This document shows, piece by piece, positions 1 through 12,500 of a stretch of 64,000 nucleotides of DNA (the first letter of the stretch is position 1; the number at the start of each line of letters is the position of its first letter). The DNA lies in the NCBI GenBank assembly GCA_930367205.1, contig OV884012.1:48443239-48507238 (forward strand), read 5' to 3'. The notes below the pieces were generated by a model. That model saw only the letters and a program-made list of their open reading frames with translations. It had not been told where the DNA came from and made no database searches. Both the position numbers and the translations under genes were made by a program. This stretch comes from Acanthosoma haemorrhoidale. Lineage: Eukaryota > Arthropoda > Insecta > Hemiptera > Acanthosomatidae.

Positions 1-2019
1 CAATATTTTCATTCAATCACAATGACTTCGGCTGTTGAATTCACGAGCAGCGAATAAAAAACTGAAAGTATGTATTGAGCACTGTACACAGGAAGAAATC
101 AGCTCTTTCTACTAACAATTTAATTATTTATTAATTAATTAATTGCTAACCTTGGGGGGGAATTAAACTAAATAAATTAAAAGTGAAGAAAGAATGATAT
201 GTGCACGCATCTTTCGAGGAATAAGGTTTAAAGTAAGTTTAAAATCGAATACTTTTAGGGCAACGTTCAACATCATAAAATTTCTTAAAATTATGAGTTT
301 GATAAAAATGAACCCCCTTTGCATCGGTAAGGACCAAATGCACTCAGAATCAATAAAATTCATTTTCGTCGATTTTATTGTATTTATAAGTTACGTAATC
401 TCAATCCTATACAAACCAAAGGACTAACCTTCATACATGGCATAAAATTAAGGGTAGACATTCTGGTTTCAATGTCTTTTGTAGCAACCCATAAGATGCG
501 ATATATTTTTTCAACAAAAATAATAGAGGTTAAAAGCTAGTAATTGAAAATAATCCGAAGCGAGTACAATTACTCAACATCTTATCTAAAGCCCAATATT
601 TCTTGTTGCGACAGATAAAGAAGAAAATAATCGAATAAAGCCAAAAAATGTAGCCGAGGTAAAGGAGAAGCAAAGCCAATCGGATTCAATGAACTCTAGA
701 ATGACCTTATCTTTCCAATTTTTTTTTTTTTTTCGTTCTGATGTATTGATTCGTTAATAGCTACTATAAAAGGCTAGTGTTTTTCTGCCGCCGGCGAAGT
801 GTTACAAGTTAGAGCGTGAGATTAAACATTAACACGAGGGTAGAGAAATGTCACATTCCACCGTTCTACTGTTCAAGGCGAAGGCGGTTATTCAGCTTCA
901 AGATTAAAGGCGAAAAAACCCTGTTACCGAGAAGTAAAAAAAATATACAGTTGTGTAATGCACCAGTCCTATCCTTGTGGGGCACTATTCCCATCCGAGA
1001 CCATATTTTTTTAATTCTTTTTCTATACAGCTAAGGTCATTTACCTCTTTTATTATTATTATTTTAAGTTTTTATATTAATTAAAACAGAAAAATAATCA
1101 AACAGATTTGTTTCGTGTTTTCTGTTTACTTTCTTGTGCGACTCACTCTAACGTAACAGCTAGTAAATATCAACCAATATATCGTTACAATTTAACTAAT
1201 AAAATACAGGAACCAAATAATAAATGAAAAATAAACATGAAAAGTAAGGTAGGGTACAAAGTATTTTTCGTGCATGAAATGCCTTTAACGAAGCTCCTTT
1301 GTGACCTAACCTAGAATGAAATTTTGGATATGAAATTCAATTGATTGAATGCTAAAATTCCACATAAAAAAAAAAAGAAAAAAAAGTGGTTGATAAACTA
1401 ACCAATTACTGATTTCTGTAATGCGCAAAAACGAACCTGATCCAATTATATACCAAAATTAGCAGCCACTTTAAATATATTCTTAACATGGTTATCGGAT
1501 ATTTTAAACTGTACGATCACCATAATTTGAAATTTTCTGAATACAATAATAATAAACTCAACCATAGCCTACCAAACTTGAAACCTAAAATTTAATTAGG
1601 GATATATATAGCAGTATACAGAGTTCATTTCAAACCCTGTATAGACAAATGCTATTTAGGTGAAACTGTAACAAACAGCACTACGGAAGTTTTGTAACAA
1701 CAAAGTCCTACTAAAGTGTTTTTCTGGTTGTGACTATGTTAAATGACGATGGACAATCAGCTTATCAGACGTAGATACGTCCAAAACCTAGCGACAAACG
1801 ACTGATGATTAATAGTTTGAGAAGGCTAATATGTACATCTTTTAACCATAATCAACTTTCACGTACATAAAAATATCATTTAGCAAAATTTGGTGGTCTT
1901 CTCTGTGAAGAAAATTCCATAAAGCTTGGCTGAACGTATCTCGGATAAGGGACTCGGTTAGCTCAAGGAGACTGCAAGGGTATTAATGCAGTCGCTATTA
2001 AGGTTGGGTAATTGCATCA
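1..2019. other. AT-rich intergenic DNA, nothing recognised
   Basis: Homopolymer A and T runs (for example 719-734 and 1367-1385) and short chance frames only. No repeat partner, splice pair or RNA gene was seen. Confidence 0.7.
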
Positions 2020-2430
2020 TTAATTCCAAAGAGAGGAGGCAACGCTACATATTTCAGAGGGGGCCGCTAAGAGGTGATAAACTTTCTCGGATATGGGAAA
2101 TAGCTGAGGGCAAGTAGAGCAGATTAGAAGCGAGAGAGGAGGAAGGGAGAGAGAAAGAGAGAGAGGGGGAGGTCTATGACCCTGGTTAGATCTGCCTCAA
2201 GGCAGGACACGATAATAAGGAGAATGTTTGGAAGAGTGTCTTAGGAGAAAGGGAACAGTGCCAAACCGAAGATTTAATGGCTGCTCAGTCACACGCAGGG
2301 CTATTTAACAGCCCTAGCAATAAGTTCTGACCGAGGCAACGGAATACTGCTGAGGAAATGGTAATTCTGAAGAGGACGGGCAAGAGGTGCCCTCTGGAAT
2401 AGCGATTAGGAAGGCAGACGTATTGACGGA
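2020..2430. other. GC-richer block with a GAGA purine tract
   Basis: Composition rises sharply above its surroundings. At 2130-2171 a purine-only-like tract of GA repeats resembles binding sequence for GAGA-type factors. At 2297-2315 an inverted repeat AGGGCT / AGCCCT encloses 7 bases. No ORF. Candidate regulatory DNA by inference. Confidence 0.35.
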
Positions 2431-4560
2431 TCGTATTTTACTCTCTTACTACATATTTATATGAGACGTAAAGATGTAGCATCATTAAAACACCTGAGGA
2501 ATTCTCAATGTGAAAACAATAATTCAAAACTTATTTAAAGACCCCAGGGTAAAACGGACCCTCTATAAAATATGTTTTACCACTAATAAATAAAATGCTA
2601 ACAATCAAGAAAAGAGGTATTACTGACGCCTTGTATTAAAAGAACTATTTACTTTGTCGTTATAGTTCCCCGTAATAGGACAGTAGGAATTATGTAGAGC
2701 ATAAACAAATATGTTCATTAGGTGCAATAAATTGACACTATAACATAATGTCACTAAAATGAGACTAACAAATAAGCTGGAGATTTACATTTAGATATTA
2801 CAGGCAACTGAATGAAAAATAATTTTTGAACACGGACATGATGAAGAACCACCCCCCACCCCTTACTTACAAGACAGGTCCAGTAAAAGTTTGAAACTGG
2901 AATTACATGATGTTAACAATTTACTAAATTCATCTACTGAATGATTTACTTAAGACCATATCAGTAGTAAAAAGTCAAATGCACAAATGTTGATATTTAT
3001 TCATAAATATTGTAATCGTTTTGTAAATATTTTACTGCTTGATTTATAACATGCTGCCTATCAGTTTTTTATTATTTTCTGATTTTATATTTGATTGACG
3101 GTACATCTAATAATCATATAGATACGCATTTATATATCTTTTAAAAACGTTTGGGACAATAATTTATTTCATTTCAGGTCTAAATATGACCTTGAAGCAC
3201 AGCTAGAAGCGTTAGCTCTGTGATAATTAAGACGTTTTGGAGAAACAACTGTTTTTATACAAAAACTATGAAATTTGTTTTTTTAATTTGCATTCAAGAT
3301 CCTAATTTTGTTCTAACATAAATTTGCGCATTCTGTACAGGTTTGTTCTTTATAAAATACGAACGGTCAGACTAAGAAATGTGAGCGAAATTAATTGCAC
3401 ACGAGGCTTTTAAGGTTGCAATAAAGTGCAAACAGGGGGGGGAGGGTCCCTATCCTATGGAAACGGCAGCTGAACACCGGCAAGAAACTAAAACATTTGT
3501 TGTATACTAAATTATTCCATGTATAAATTTACATCTTATACTACTTCTTCGAAGCAATAAATTAAATACTTCTACATATGTCTTCGATAATGTAATGTTG
3601 CGTCAAATGAACAATAAATCTATTTAAAAAAAAAACGCTCCATTTTCACCAAGCTCACCGGATAAATCCCGTATGATGATGAGATTAATTAGACTTGGAA
3701 TTAATAGTTAACTTAGAATTTAGATGTGTACATTAATTGGGATATAGGTTTAGGTTGGTGAAAAAAATTATGATAGAGCTCTATCAAATTTACGAAGCTT
3801 ATGCCTACTTTGTAAACATGCCTCAATGGTTAAAGGATGGAAATGAGATATGCACACATTGGATAATTCAATATAATGACTATATGTTATAAACTTAACA
3901 TAAGGCATAATTATATGCAGATACTGACTGGACCAAAGAACCATTTTGAAGTGGCTTGGCGCAGGATGAAATGGATGCTCGGAAATTAGATTTGTCCGGT
4001 CTATGCAAGGCGTTTGAAATGGAGCCATATCCTTAATGCACTCTTCACAGTTTTAATAATGCATAAATCTTATGATAACTTGTTTGTTTATTCCAGAATG
4101 ATGAAGGCATTTTCAATTATTTCAAAAGAAATTTAATTTTAGTTATTAGCAATTAAATTTGTTTGCAAGAAATATTATGGTGTATAGTTATGCTGTATAT
4201 GAAATATGGAATTACTGTATTCAAATCAAAGACGTAGAAAATAAAAGGGCGTATCAAAAGGTGGTCTAGTTAAAATTGTTGGCGTTTTTCATCAACAATT
4301 ATATTAACCGAACCCCCAAGGTAACTGAAAATCGTCCTTTCTACAAATCAAAAAATATAAGTACATAGCTAAAATATTCACACACAAAAAAGAATTGAAA
4401 TTGGCTCATAAGACAATAAATACGCCATTGAAAGAAAAAAACTTTTGGAAAATCTTTGAATGTATTCTTATTCCCAGTTCTTTGATTAGTCGTACCACCT
4501 GAACAACCGAGTGTACAACAACATTTTAGTTTAGTGGAAGGAAACAATAAGCAAGCAGAC
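2431..4560. other. AT-rich intergenic DNA with a perfect palindrome
   Basis: No gene. The 16-base palindrome TGATAGAGCTCTATCA lies at 3771-3786. The 86-codon minus-strand frame at 3768-4028 is judged a chance frame. Confidence 0.6.
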
Positions 4561-5110
4561 ACCTTTACATGGTTGCCTTGTCTCGGGAGATCACATTGTG
4601 CAAAAGCATCTGACATTTCGCCGTAGTCCTCGACAAGAAGCACAATGCAAGAAGACGTACGTCCGTCTATAGGACAGACGCCAGACCGTGCAAAGGCGAG
4701 CCGAAAAGGTCAGTGATACTCTGTCAGGAGCCGGGGTCAGGGATTGCGCAAGGATAGCGCCCGTTCGAACACTGACAGCCGGTGTCACCGCTCAACCACT
4801 TGCGCAATGCGGGAGCATATCGCACTAATCCGCAGACGGCCGCACCTTTTACCGTAAGGATTTACGGTCCTCATCCGACTTGTTTATGCCGTATTGATCC
4901 ATAGAAGCTGCTCCAAGAAAAATATCTAGCCTCTATTGTGCAATTGTCAACCACGCAAACGCCAGCGTGAATTATAATACCTTTCGCCATAGCGCGGTGA
5001 AGTGAGGAGTTATCTTCTAGGCAACCAGTCTCACGCGGTCCTTCAAAGCAGTACTGTCAATGAAAAAGTATTGTACTTCCTAGAGAGAGGACTGCATGCT
5101 TTAGTAATGC
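4561..5110. other. GC- and CpG-rich block with a short hairpin
   Basis: A dense CpG island-like stretch in AT-rich DNA, with short minus-strand frames only. ACCGTAA / TTACGGT at 4851-4868 forms a 7-base inverted repeat around GGAT. Could be regulatory or an old transposon; not resolved. Confidence 0.35.
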
Positions 5111-8100
5111 AATACTACCGGATCTTCCATGGCATTCACGCAAACGTACCATTTTAAACAATATCATAGTAATTGTGATCGTGAATACATCGTCAGTATG
5201 AACATGGTGGAACAGCTGGAGTCACCATTGAACTCGGTTCGCTCACTATAAAGAGAAAATATCCATGAAACATCAGGCAAAAGAACAACGCAAACTTTGG
5301 AAAGAGTTGGCCATGCATGTAAGGTAAATATTAAGAAATTTCGACTTTGATGATACTTAGAATTCTTTACCTACAGAAACCCAGCGTTGCGGTTTAAATC
5401 ACCTTTTGAGTTGACCCATTGCAGCAGTTTTAAAATATACGACTAAAGATCACTTTAAGACATTATGAGATAATTCGTAAGTGAATTGAATCTCTAGGTC
5501 ACCGATTGCTCGAATCGTTCCATATTTACCGTAGGCTTTATAGCATGAGGCTGTTTACAGTTCGTGAATATCCAAGACAATTCCTTCTTGAACTTCCTGT
5601 AGGTCCATCCCACATATCACGCTTTCACGTCACACTTTCTGGAGCAAATGTTGGCTTCAGTATGTACAAGTATGTTTGCAATAGTCAGGAATTAATTTTA
5701 TTTGTTATTAAGTGGTATTTTTCAGCTCAGCAGAAGTATAAATAAACTTAGAAAAAGTTTTAACCCTTGACAGTAACAAAATTACATTCAAATCAAATTG
5801 TTTTAAAATCTGATTTCTGTTTATCAACTATTTTTGAGATTGTTATTTTACATTCACGTAAATGATACATTACCTTTCTGATTAATTTATTATAAGGGCT
5901 AGTTAATGAAAAAATAAATAAAGAAATTATTTCAAATTTTTATCAACTAGTAAATGTTTTACAATTCTTAAGTGGTTAACCTTATTGTTAATTTATCTTT
6001 AATTGCTGTTTTTATATTCACAATACATTCAAATTTAAAATGTTTACTTTAATCTATATTTCAAAATTAATCAAAAGGAATTATTTATAAATTGTTTTAA
6101 ACAAGTGTTTCATTCCAAAGTAGACCTACGAAAGGAGAATTTATTCATGAACAGCACATGTTCCATGGATACTGCATACTAGATGTATCACAATGGTTAA
6201 GAGTTCATATGTACATACACTGTGGTTCCAAATAAATTTAATATTAATTAAATACATAACAAAAACACAAAACAAATCAATCCTAACATTAACACTAGCT
6301 GGTTCTTTTAACAAAATCTTATAGCAACTTCAAGAAAACAATTGTGATGTATTGCTGTATTATATATTTTAGAGGATATTTAGTAATTATTAAAACAATA
6401 GATTTTTTTTTTTAGTTTAAACAATCAGTTTCATTCTATTTTGTACATTACTTATGAAGTTTGCAATACAAAATTTCATAAATCATTAGTATATTAATAT
6501 TTTTAATGTCAGTGGAACTATGGTTTGACAGTGTTAACTATTTTTAAAATGAAGTGCATTACTCTTTTGTATAAAGCTGCACAAATGAACTCTCATTTTT
6601 AAAAACTTCTTTCGTTTACAGCTAAGTGCAAACAAAAAAGTCATTATACCGGATTACACTTGACAAGTTCAGCTTACTACATAATTGCAACTATCAGCGT
6701 TGACTAATCTTCCAGGTAAAAGAAAAAATGACCTAGAAAGGGCGGATTTGAAAGGTTCTTACTTCCCCTACTGAAAGGGTCATTAATGAAAGAAAAGTGT
6801 CAGTAGAAAGTGGAAGTATATTTAGGTTCCTCTGTTAAAGACTTTACTTTTTGTTACTACTACACCTTGCTAAATAAAAGAAAACTTATCCATAATCATC
6901 TCGATTTTTACCCCTAAAAATAAATATTTTTAGCAATTTCCAAGAATAAAACGTATCTTAGTAAAAAAGTAACTCGATATATCTGATCGAAAATTATACT
7001 TGATGGTACTTGCTATAACTATTCGGCACTATAAAAATCTTCTTGTCAATTTAAAAAATTAAGAAAGTTATTTATTGCACTGCTGTTTTCTCCATAAAAA
7101 TTTAATGTTTGCTATATTTTAAAATTAATCGTGCATTAATGTGTTCTCAATCATAGAGAGAAAAAATAGGCAATACAATTTCTTCTGACCTACGATTTAA
7201 TAAATCTCATGAATTTAAATTTTAAGATGGTTGAGAAGAAGAAAAGAAAAAAAAGAAGCGAAGCACACTCACAAGTTTGACATTTGATTATTTTTGTTCA
7301 TTATTCCTGACCTTGTATTTTTTCAACGATAGACATAAACATAAGGAACACATAAACGATAGAGCCTTAAACTTGATTGATCATCTATTTGAAATTAGAA
7401 TCTCGTTCGAACTTGGCAATGAAATGGTTAAACACTAAAACTGAAATTTCTAATGAGCACACAATGTTTACAACTAATTACTAACTGTAACTCCTCAGCC
7501 CAGTGAGAAAAAGAAGAAAAAATCTTATTTTTGCTTACGATACTCACTTTTCAGATCTCCTTAATATGCTCCGGCCACGGGTTTGACCTGAACATTTCCA
7601 TGCATAATTCATTATTTAGGAATGGGGCCCCTGTTTAAATAATACAACGTAGTAGCCACTCAAATCTCGTAATGATAAATATTTAACGAAAACAGGACTC
7701 GCCATTCGCCAACATCAAACGAGGGGCTAATTCATCGAGTAGCCTACTTAGCTTGATTTTTCTAATATAAATTACAAATTCGGATTTAAAGGGAGATATG
7801 CTTATCCTTAGCACGAAAAGCTTTGAACTATTAAATAAAATCATCAAAAGAAAATTCATTTTAATTTTAAATAATCTTTATCCCTCACAATATAATTTAT
7901 ATTTACTAACTACACGGTCGCGACCTTGTAAGCTAGCTGCACAGTTGTCAAATTTTTAATGATTAATAAAGGATTACCACTCAGCAATTATAGACCAAAA
8001 ATATTCAAAACGACACCACCATTTTTGCAAGAATAACTATTAATAATATCTGTAATATTTTGGAAACCCCCCTTATCGCCCGACTCGTCTTGTATTGGAG

Positions 8101-8407
8101 TCACTGATTCTAGCTTGACGCATAACATTTTACATGGGAGAAATAAAGCCACTTCCATAAAACATGACTTCATTAATTAATTTGTTGTTTTTTTATAGCT
8201 ATTTTTCTATAATTTTGAGTATCAAATTACAGAACGTGACGGCCTGATTAACGTTATGTAACATCTTTTGTGGCTTTAGGGGGTTCTTATAACACAAAGT
8301 AATTAGTACTAAAAGTGTCGATAAAAAGGTTTTAGCAATCGAACGGGAACTGTTAATAGTATGATGCATAAACACAGAATAAAAGAGAGAAATTTCAATG
8401 ATTGTAC
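5111..8407. other. AT-rich intergenic DNA, nothing recognised
   Basis: Long A/T-rich stretches, with no ORF of note, no repeat partner and no RNA gene seen. Confidence 0.65.
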
Positions 8408-8461
8408 CTTTACTTGGGGCAGCACCTGGTTTCTTCACCAATTTAAATTCAAGTTTCTTAC
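8408..8461 (-). other. Candidate 54-base internal exon of an unknown gene
   Basis: On the minus strand a long pyrimidine tract ending TTTTTTGTAG is followed by a 54-base open segment, then AAAG and a GTACAA donor. Read in phase 1 it encodes KKLEFKLVKKPGAAPSK. The length is a multiple of three and both ends are phase 1, so it could be skipped or included without shifting the frame. The peptide is basic with a Pro/Ala-rich end, as in linkers of large structural proteins. That is only an impression. No adjoining exon was identified. Confidence 0.4.
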
Positions 8462-8991
8462 CTACAAAAAACAAAAAGAAGAATATTAACAGATTTCAAA
8501 ACAAAAATAAAAAACAGCAAGAAAAAAATAAACAGTCAGGGATATACAGGAAAATTTAGGGTAGTTAAGATTTTCTTTTGTATATAGCTAACAAACAGTG
8601 TCTGTAACAGGTAAATCCATTATTATTGCCACAATGTTTTATAATTATGATCTATTTGATGTTTATAGACCATCAAGAGGAACGTACACGCGAAATTCCA
8701 TCCCTTTAAGGCCGACGAGGAACTCAAAATCGCCAAAAAAAACACGTAACGTTTTTTGAATATTTAGATTTTGACAAGGCTGGGTGGTCTGTCTACCTCT
8801 GTACCCAGGAACACTGATCAAGCAAATTCAAAATCAGTTTATTTTTTTTGGCTGTTAATAATTAAAAATATATAGTAGACAGATACTAGAGAGATACCAC
8901 AGGGAAAAAATAAAAAAGAACACGTGCATATTTTTTTTTATTTTGACTGAATATGGCAACCTATGTATTATCGGAACCACATTGTGAGCAA
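8462..8991. other. AT-rich DNA, nothing recognised
   Basis: It begins with the pyrimidine tract (minus strand) of the candidate exon at 8408-8461. Otherwise A-rich runs only. Confidence 0.6.
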
Positions 8992-9552
8992 TTAGGCCGA
9001 GACCCTAAGAGCAAATCCTGATCCGTTGAGCCAATTAACATTGGCACACAACTCACACGCTAACTGATGTCGAATAAATAAATGGATATACTCCACGCTG
9101 AAAACGAAAAAATAAATCCCCACCCTATCACAGCAGCCACAGGAAGAGGAGCAGCCAGCGGCGTACCTATCCCAAAGATCCAGATCTGGAACAGAAACGA
9201 CTTCATCACGAACTGACCCTAATTCATATTTCCTCACGGACACGGACCGAAAAATAATGTTTATCTTTATTGGAGTGTAGCATATGTTTGTCATACACAC
9301 ACGGGCACCCGAGGCGTATAAACGCTTAGTCGGCCCGGGAATTCGTTCGGGCCTCTTCGTGGCGGGAGATGGAGAAATTCCGAAGAACATATTCGTATCC
9401 AGTACTACCTCATTCTCTCTAACACACTTCGTTAATGAGAGACTGTTTCTCCAAGATTCGTAAAAGGGTTCCGTCAGATATTTATCACTAACGGTACACG
9501 CCGACTGGGCTGACCCAGTTCTCTTTTTTTCTTTAACGGCTCGAAAAAACAA
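8992..9552 (-). other. GC-rich island with a 186-codon open frame
   Basis: The longest open frame in the left third of the window, but it begins at TTG; its first useful ATG (residue 55) would give 132 residues. The island is GC-rich (35 of 60 bases at 9121-9180). No domain is recognised. A run of small and cysteine residues (CSSSCGCCD) looks like translated low-complexity DNA. More likely a regulatory or promoter-like block than a protein gene. Confidence 0.3.
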
Positions 9553-12500
9553 ATAAGTACTAATTTCGAATTCTACTACGAGTCATTCAGGGATTCGTAA
9601 AATCGTCAAAAATAAAGTATGGCACATAGTCTGCGAGTGAGCCACCTAGTACAAGACAACCGTGCGGTGCACAAGATTTACATACAGCATATTTATTATA
9701 ACGTTGCTGCCTCAGACCGTAAATGCAAATATGAAACCAATGATTTTAAGTAAATAAACGACACGAGTCCATTTTATAATTATTAAACTGGATTCCAGAG
9801 CAAGTGAGATTTGTATCCTAGTTCTGCAGGCTTACATTTTTATTATTTATCTAGGGTAGACGATGTAAATTAGGTGCCATAATAATTCAAAATTGAGATA
9901 AACATTAATGTGACCACATGAAATTACATATTTTCTAAGCGCTTTCATCAATTGCCATCTTCAGAGCTATAAGAGAACATTAAATCACCTAATAGCAGAT
10001 ACATGATGTGTTTTAATAGTGATAGTCATAATTGTAAAATAAAATGTAAGTATTATAAATTTGTTGGCATTGTCAAAATAGGAGGTTTTTTTAAAAGGCA
10101 ATGTAAGGTTGTGTTATACAAAATGAGCTATCAATTAGGAATATTTTTAACTTTCGAAAATAAATAAAAGTAATTCACTATAGTTAAATAAAAGGGTTTC
10201 TGTTTATCTAGAGTTTATCAGAGGGTTCAGAGTTTTTATTGTGTCTATTTAATTTCTAGGTTTTCCAGCAATTTTCTTTTTCTTTGGCTATCACACACAG
10301 GTACAGTGGGCAGATTCGAACGATGGGATTACCCTCTGTGTGAATGTGCTAGTAAAATGCACTATTTTTTTCCAAAAACATGTCTTAGGTCTCTGATGCC
10401 TGATTTCCTTAAGGTCCTGCCTATATTATATTCCATATATAAAATACTAATAATAATATAATATAATATACACCAGAGCATTTGAAAACGGGTACTATAT
10501 CTTTTGTTTTGATATATGGGATTTTTAGGATTTGATGTTGGAATAAGATGCTTGTGTGTCGGAGCTAACTCCAAAGAGTCTTTAAATTTTATCAGAGACC
10601 TGTCAAATACATGGCAATGTGGAATATCGTAAGAAAAGTTAATTATTTGATAAATAAGTAATTCGCAAATTCTTGAGATAACCAAACAGAAAACCAATTT
10701 AAGGCAAAGAAGAAATTTATAAATGCCTACAGATTACCTTAGGCGAATTTTCTCGCATTCTCATCAGGTAGTGTATAAGATCTTATAAAACAGTGTAAAA
10801 TAACACACAATTAATTAAAGGCTTCCTTTTTAGGGTCAATTTGGTATTCTCACACTACACTGTGTGACAATTTAAAGTAAATAGTTAATAAATTCATATC
10901 AGTTATCTTTATGAGGATTTTAAATACGTTTTCAGCCATTCAGGCAGTAAGCTTATCTTCAAATCAAAATTGTTTGTCGTCCGATAATACTACATTCATC
11001 AGAAATAAAACTTATATAGAAGGCAATCTGGAAGTTAGCTAATAGTGAACACAATGGAAACGTATTTGCTGCTGTGTTCAGCTATGGATAATATACTGCG
11101 CTGTGTTGAAACTCCATGAACTAATTCGAGATTAATGCTCGGGGACAGAAGGATTTTCGTGCTGGGACCTCTTGCTTAACTCTTTTTGAAAGGAGGAACT
11201 GCTTAAAGAACCGTGATGCACGACCAGGCTCGTGTAAGGATGACGATCAGTAGCAGTTTTCTAATTCGTTTAATTCTTAAACTACTTTTAGCAAATCATT
11301 TGTCCTTAATTGTCATACTTGCGAAATTAAAAGATATAATAAATAAATAAACGAGAGACAGTATATGAAGATATGTCAAGTTGTTTCTGCTCCTATAATC
11401 AGACCATTTGGAACAGAAACAGCATAAAATATAAATAGCCATCAGTAGAAATTCCTGGAGGCGTTTGAAAGCGCCATCTGAAGGGGCAGGTGGTGAAGTG
11501 AATAGTTAAAACACGGGCACAAACGGGGCAGCTAAAAAAAATAAACATGTGTAGAAAACAAATTTGTAACGGAAAAACATAAAATGTCTAACAATTCCTG
11601 TTAATAATTGAGTCAAAGAAATTAACCATTTTTTTTTCGTTAAATCCCGTGTTGAGTTCGTACCATACGATATGAACTAAATAAATATAGACATATAAGA
11701 GTAAAAATGATTTATATTATGCCTTGTATTAAATATATGAGGATTTTAAATGGAGTTCATATTTTTTTAGGCATGAAGCAATTAGATGAACAAACCATTC
11801 CCTCTCATGATATGGTTCCGGTTACCAATTCGGCAGAGGCTATTCATGAAAAGGTTACCCGGACGACCGTAATCCCAGCCACAAGATGGTAGGATTGGAT
11901 ATGAACTAGAGTGGCCACAATTGGGCCGTTTTGCTCCGTCACGTAGGACCAGTTTCTCTAGCCGGCCCAGGCCACCACGTCCTCGGAAATAGGGTTTCTA
12001 TCCTGTAACATGCAATAGCTCGGAAGTTCCACTGAAGGTAAACAGAACGGCGGCAAATGCAAACTTCCTGGCAACATAGGGGATTTCAGAAATGTATCAG
12101 GACAGTGTTCAAAGGAAAGAAAAAGTACAATGAAAAACATTGTCGAACTTTCTTGGCAAAGTCCCCAGGGTGAATGAAACCAAATTATGGAACTTGGTTG
12201 TCCTTGTTACTTTTTTTTGTGAAAAAGGCTTATGAGCCAAAACTACGAAACTTGTCACTTTTGTGGTCACCATTAAGCTCAACGTACCCAAAATGCTAGT
12301 TGGTTTGGACGAGGTCATGAATTGGAAAATGCGAAATAAAAAAACCTAAATACTGTAGTTTCTAATTTACGAATTATTTTTATTCAAACGTAAAGGAATC
12401 CACATACATACTGCACATAACCTGATTCTAATGTTATATATAAATGGTAGGTGAGAGCCCAGCCCGCTTATTAAACACAGTCCCGTTAGATTCGAACCAA

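Noticed and set aside
3750..3760. TTAGGTTGGTG followed by A-rich sequence, like a mariner end
   Set aside because: No matching inverted end with a TA duplication was found within the next 1.5 kb, so the motif alone is not enough.
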